This document shows, piece after piece, positions 6,934 to 8,131 of a stretch of 8,131 bases of DNA. The number at the start of each line of letters is the position of its first letter. Position 1 is the first letter of the stretch. The position numbers were made by a program, and so were the translations under genes. Source of the DNA: Fimbriimonadaceae bacterium (GTDB lineage Bacteria; Armatimonadota; Fimbriimonadia; Fimbriimonadales; Fimbriimonadaceae). The notes under the pieces are model-generated. The model was not told the DNA's origin and did not search any database. It saw nothing but the letters and a program-made list of their open reading frames with translations. The stretch covers positions 1 through 8,131 of the forward strand of contig JAKRSE010000326.1 of NCBI GenBank assembly GCA_022402505.1, given 5' to 3'.

Positions 6934-7615
6934 CGCCCGCCAGACCCGCGAGCTCCGGAATCTCCGCCAGCCGCTCTCGCACCCTCTGGAGGATCGCGGC
7001 GGCCTTTCGCGGCCGAACGCCGAGCCATCGGCCCCCCTCCTGAGGCGACGTGATCTCGCAGAGCAGAAGCACTCCGGTCGTCCACTCCTCGTCGGGCCAG
7101 TCCGCCGCAGCCATGTTCCGCCGGATCGCCTGAATCGCCTCCGAGAACTCAGCCGAAGCCTGGATCGATCCGGCGTCGCTTCGTCTCTCCCGGCTGCGCT
7201 CCAGGTTCGGCTTCATCGCCTCGACCGCCCGGTCCTGTCGGGCCTTGTGTCGAAGGGCCGTCCTCGACCAGCTTCGCGATTCGTTGGCCAGCTTGTAGCC
7301 GATCCACATGCCGAGAGACCCCTTGGCCGGATTCCAGCGGCGCAGCAGATCCGGCATCCTCTCCAGCAGGTGCCCCTCGAGGTCTTCGACCGCCTCGATC
7401 CCAAGACCACGCGCCTTGTCGTGCGCCAGCTTCTGCACGAGTCGCCGGTTCAGATCGACGATCTTGGCCAGAGCCTCAGGGTCACGCTCCCACCAGACCC
7501 TTCGCCAAAGCAGGCATTCCTCCGTCCGCCTCGGCTCGCGCCCGGACCCGGTGATCTTCACGATCATCGCCGGGAGCTCAAGCTGATCGGGATGGACCTT
7601 CCTGCCTCGGCTCAC
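6926..7615 (-). CDS. Sigma-70-like phage regulator (region 2 plus C-terminal HTH), candidate late-gene activator
   Basis: A 229-residue protein if begun at the GTG at 7613-7615, which overlaps the upstream stop by GTGA; the open frame extends further (to 7681), but the extra part lies inside the upstream gene. Residues about 52-130 resemble sigma-70 region 2: LNRRLVQKLAHDKARGLG, then EDLEGHLLERMPDLLRRWNP (the 'eDl.qe..l.l..a...fdp' block), AKGSLGMWIGYKLANESRSW (the 'kg.f.twa...i.n...' block) and a basic stretch. Residues about 155-215 resemble region 4: an acidic, helical lead, then TTGVLLLCEITSPQEGGRWLGVRPRKAAAILQRVRERL-like helix-turn-helix (positions 179-216), with GGRWLGVRPRKAAAILQRV as the recognition unit. 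It would direct RNA polymerase to late promoters. It is immediately followed by the endolysin, the position of the activator C in Mu. The region 2 match is read by eye and is good but not decisive; a plain DNA-binding protein is the alternative. ATG at codon 17 (7565-7567) is another possible start. Confidence 0.8.
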   Translation of the reverse strand: MSRGRKVHPDQLELPAMIVKITGSGREPRRTEECLLWRRVWWERDPEALAKIVDLNRRLVQKLAHDKARGLGIEAVEDLEGHLLERMPDLLRRWNPAKGSLGMWIGYKLANESRSWSRTALRHKARQDRAVEAMKPNLERSRERRSDAGSIQASAEFSEAIQAIRRNMAAADWPDEEWTTGVLLLCEITSPQEGGRWLGVRPRKAAAILQRVRERLAEIPELAGLAGDG

Positions 7616-8131
7616 GCAGACCGCTCCCAAAGCTCTTCGAGCGTCAATCCTCCGGCCAGCTTCAGAAGGTCGTCCAGACACGGGTCCTGCAGGGTCTCCT
7701 CAAGCGTTTGGCCGAACCGCCTAGCCTCCCGAACCGATTCGACAACCCAGGCCTGAATTTCGGCTTCGCTCCAGTCCCCGGACTGCCGGTTGTCGATGAT
7801 CCATCTCAGGCCATACCGCACCGTCATCCCGCCATGCACCGTGCAGAGGAACCTGGGCCCGGATTGAGCTTCGGGACTTGGATCGGGGAATCGCTCGCGC
7901 ACCTCGACGGGCAGCGGCCAGAACCGACAGCTGCGAACCACCAGCCGAGACACCTGCCGCATTTGGCCCGGACTCAGCCCGGCGTCGACGGCCAGCCCCA
8001 ACACGGTCTCGCACCACTCGGCAAGATCGACCTCAGCCCGGGGGGCGAGCCCGTTTCGCTTCAAGGCCTCCGGCATGGCGTCCACGACCGAGGCGAGGCC
8101 TCCATGCGCCTTTCGGGTCTCGGAGCGGTTC
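7612..8131 (-). CDS. Hypothetical phage protein, 5' end probably cut by right edge
   Basis: The frame is open from the stop at 7612-7614 to the right edge, giving 172 visible residues. Possible internal starts are GTG at 8083-8085 and ATG at 8074-8076, but neither has a well-placed ribosome site. The sequence upstream of them (HGGLASVVDAMPEALKRNG) looks like real protein, so the start is probably outside the window. The protein is not recognised. It is soluble and helical: a LSPGQMRQVSRLVVRSCRFWPLPVEVRERF stretch (read at about residues 55-80 of the visible part) resembles, only loosely, the '...fWP.p.Elr...' pattern seen in some phage replication-associated or helicase-loader-like proteins. 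The C-terminus is acidic and helical (LEETLQDPCLDDLLKLAGGLTLEELWERSA). Its stop overlaps the sigma-like gene start by GTGA, implying coupled translation and a shared operon. Gene likely real; function unknown. Confidence 0.7.
   Translation of the reverse strand, partial: NRSETRKAHGGLASVVDAMPEALKRNGLAPRAEVDLAEWCETVLGLAVDAGLSPGQMRQVSRLVVRSCRFWPLPVEVRERFPDPSPEAQSGPRFLCTVHGGMTVRYGLRWIIDNRQSGDWSEAEIQAWVVESVREARRFGQTLEETLQDPCLDDLLKLAGGLTLEELWERSA

Larger units (their letters stand above)
1..8131 (-). mobile_element. Phage/prophage late region (lysis and DNA packaging), Mu-like order
   Basis: Nine minus-strand genes form a co-directional phage block: regulator, endolysin, small membrane proteins, small and large terminase, portal. 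The block continues past both window edges. The order parallels the Mu segment C-lys-...-27-28-29. The large terminase, endolysin and portal calls anchor the phage identity. No integrase, transposase or attachment sequence is inside the window, so free phage, prophage and remnant cannot be told apart. All packaging and lysis reading frames appear intact, which argues against decay. A plus-strand protease gene interrupts the block. Confidence 0.85.

Noticed and set aside
1..8131. CRISPR arrays, rRNA, insertion sequences, integrase or transposase
   Set aside because: No regularly spaced repeats, no rRNA-like stretches and no transposase or recombinase motifs were seen on either strand.

Overview
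The window looks like the lysis-to-packaging part of a phage or prophage late operon, transcribed on the minus strand, from a high-GC bacterium. In transcription order (right to left) it holds: a hypothetical gene cut by the right edge; a sigma-70-like regulator; an amidase endolysin; a short holin-like membrane protein; a membrane-anchored coiled-coil protein; a small hypothetical protein; a probable small terminase; the large terminase; and a portal protein cut by the left edge. Most junctions are tight (ATGA or GTGA overlaps and short gaps), as in one polycistronic unit. The order regulator - lysozyme - small lysis/membrane proteins - small terminase - large terminase - portal matches the central part of the phage Mu map (C, lys, 23-26, 27, 28, 29). 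No transposase, repressor or attachment site is visible, so the Mu-like assignment rests on gene order and portal character.

One gene breaks the pattern. At 4395-6026, on the plus strand between the endolysin and the holin-like gene, lies a 543-residue exported trypsin/HtrA-type serine protease with an intact catalytic triad, a beta-sandwich-like N-terminal domain and an unrecognised C-terminal domain. Its base composition is clearly less GC-rich than the phage genes (25/60 G+C by hand count at 4741-4800, against 44/60 at 3541-3600). It has an AT-rich leader at about 4313-4370. It behaves like a moron or cargo gene: a later acquisition, expressed independently of the late operon and possibly a lysogenic-conversion factor.

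The second point of interest is the regulator at 6926-7615. It sits where Mu carries its late activator C, but it resembles a sigma-70 region 2 plus a C-terminal helix-turn-helix. The phage may therefore switch on its late genes with its own sigma-like factor.

The host cannot be named from the sequence. High GC, GCC/CTC/ATC-rich codon use and the style of the secreted protease suggest a Gram-negative-type, high-GC phylum (Acidobacteriota-like is a guess). No rRNA, tRNA, CRISPR array or insertion sequence was found.
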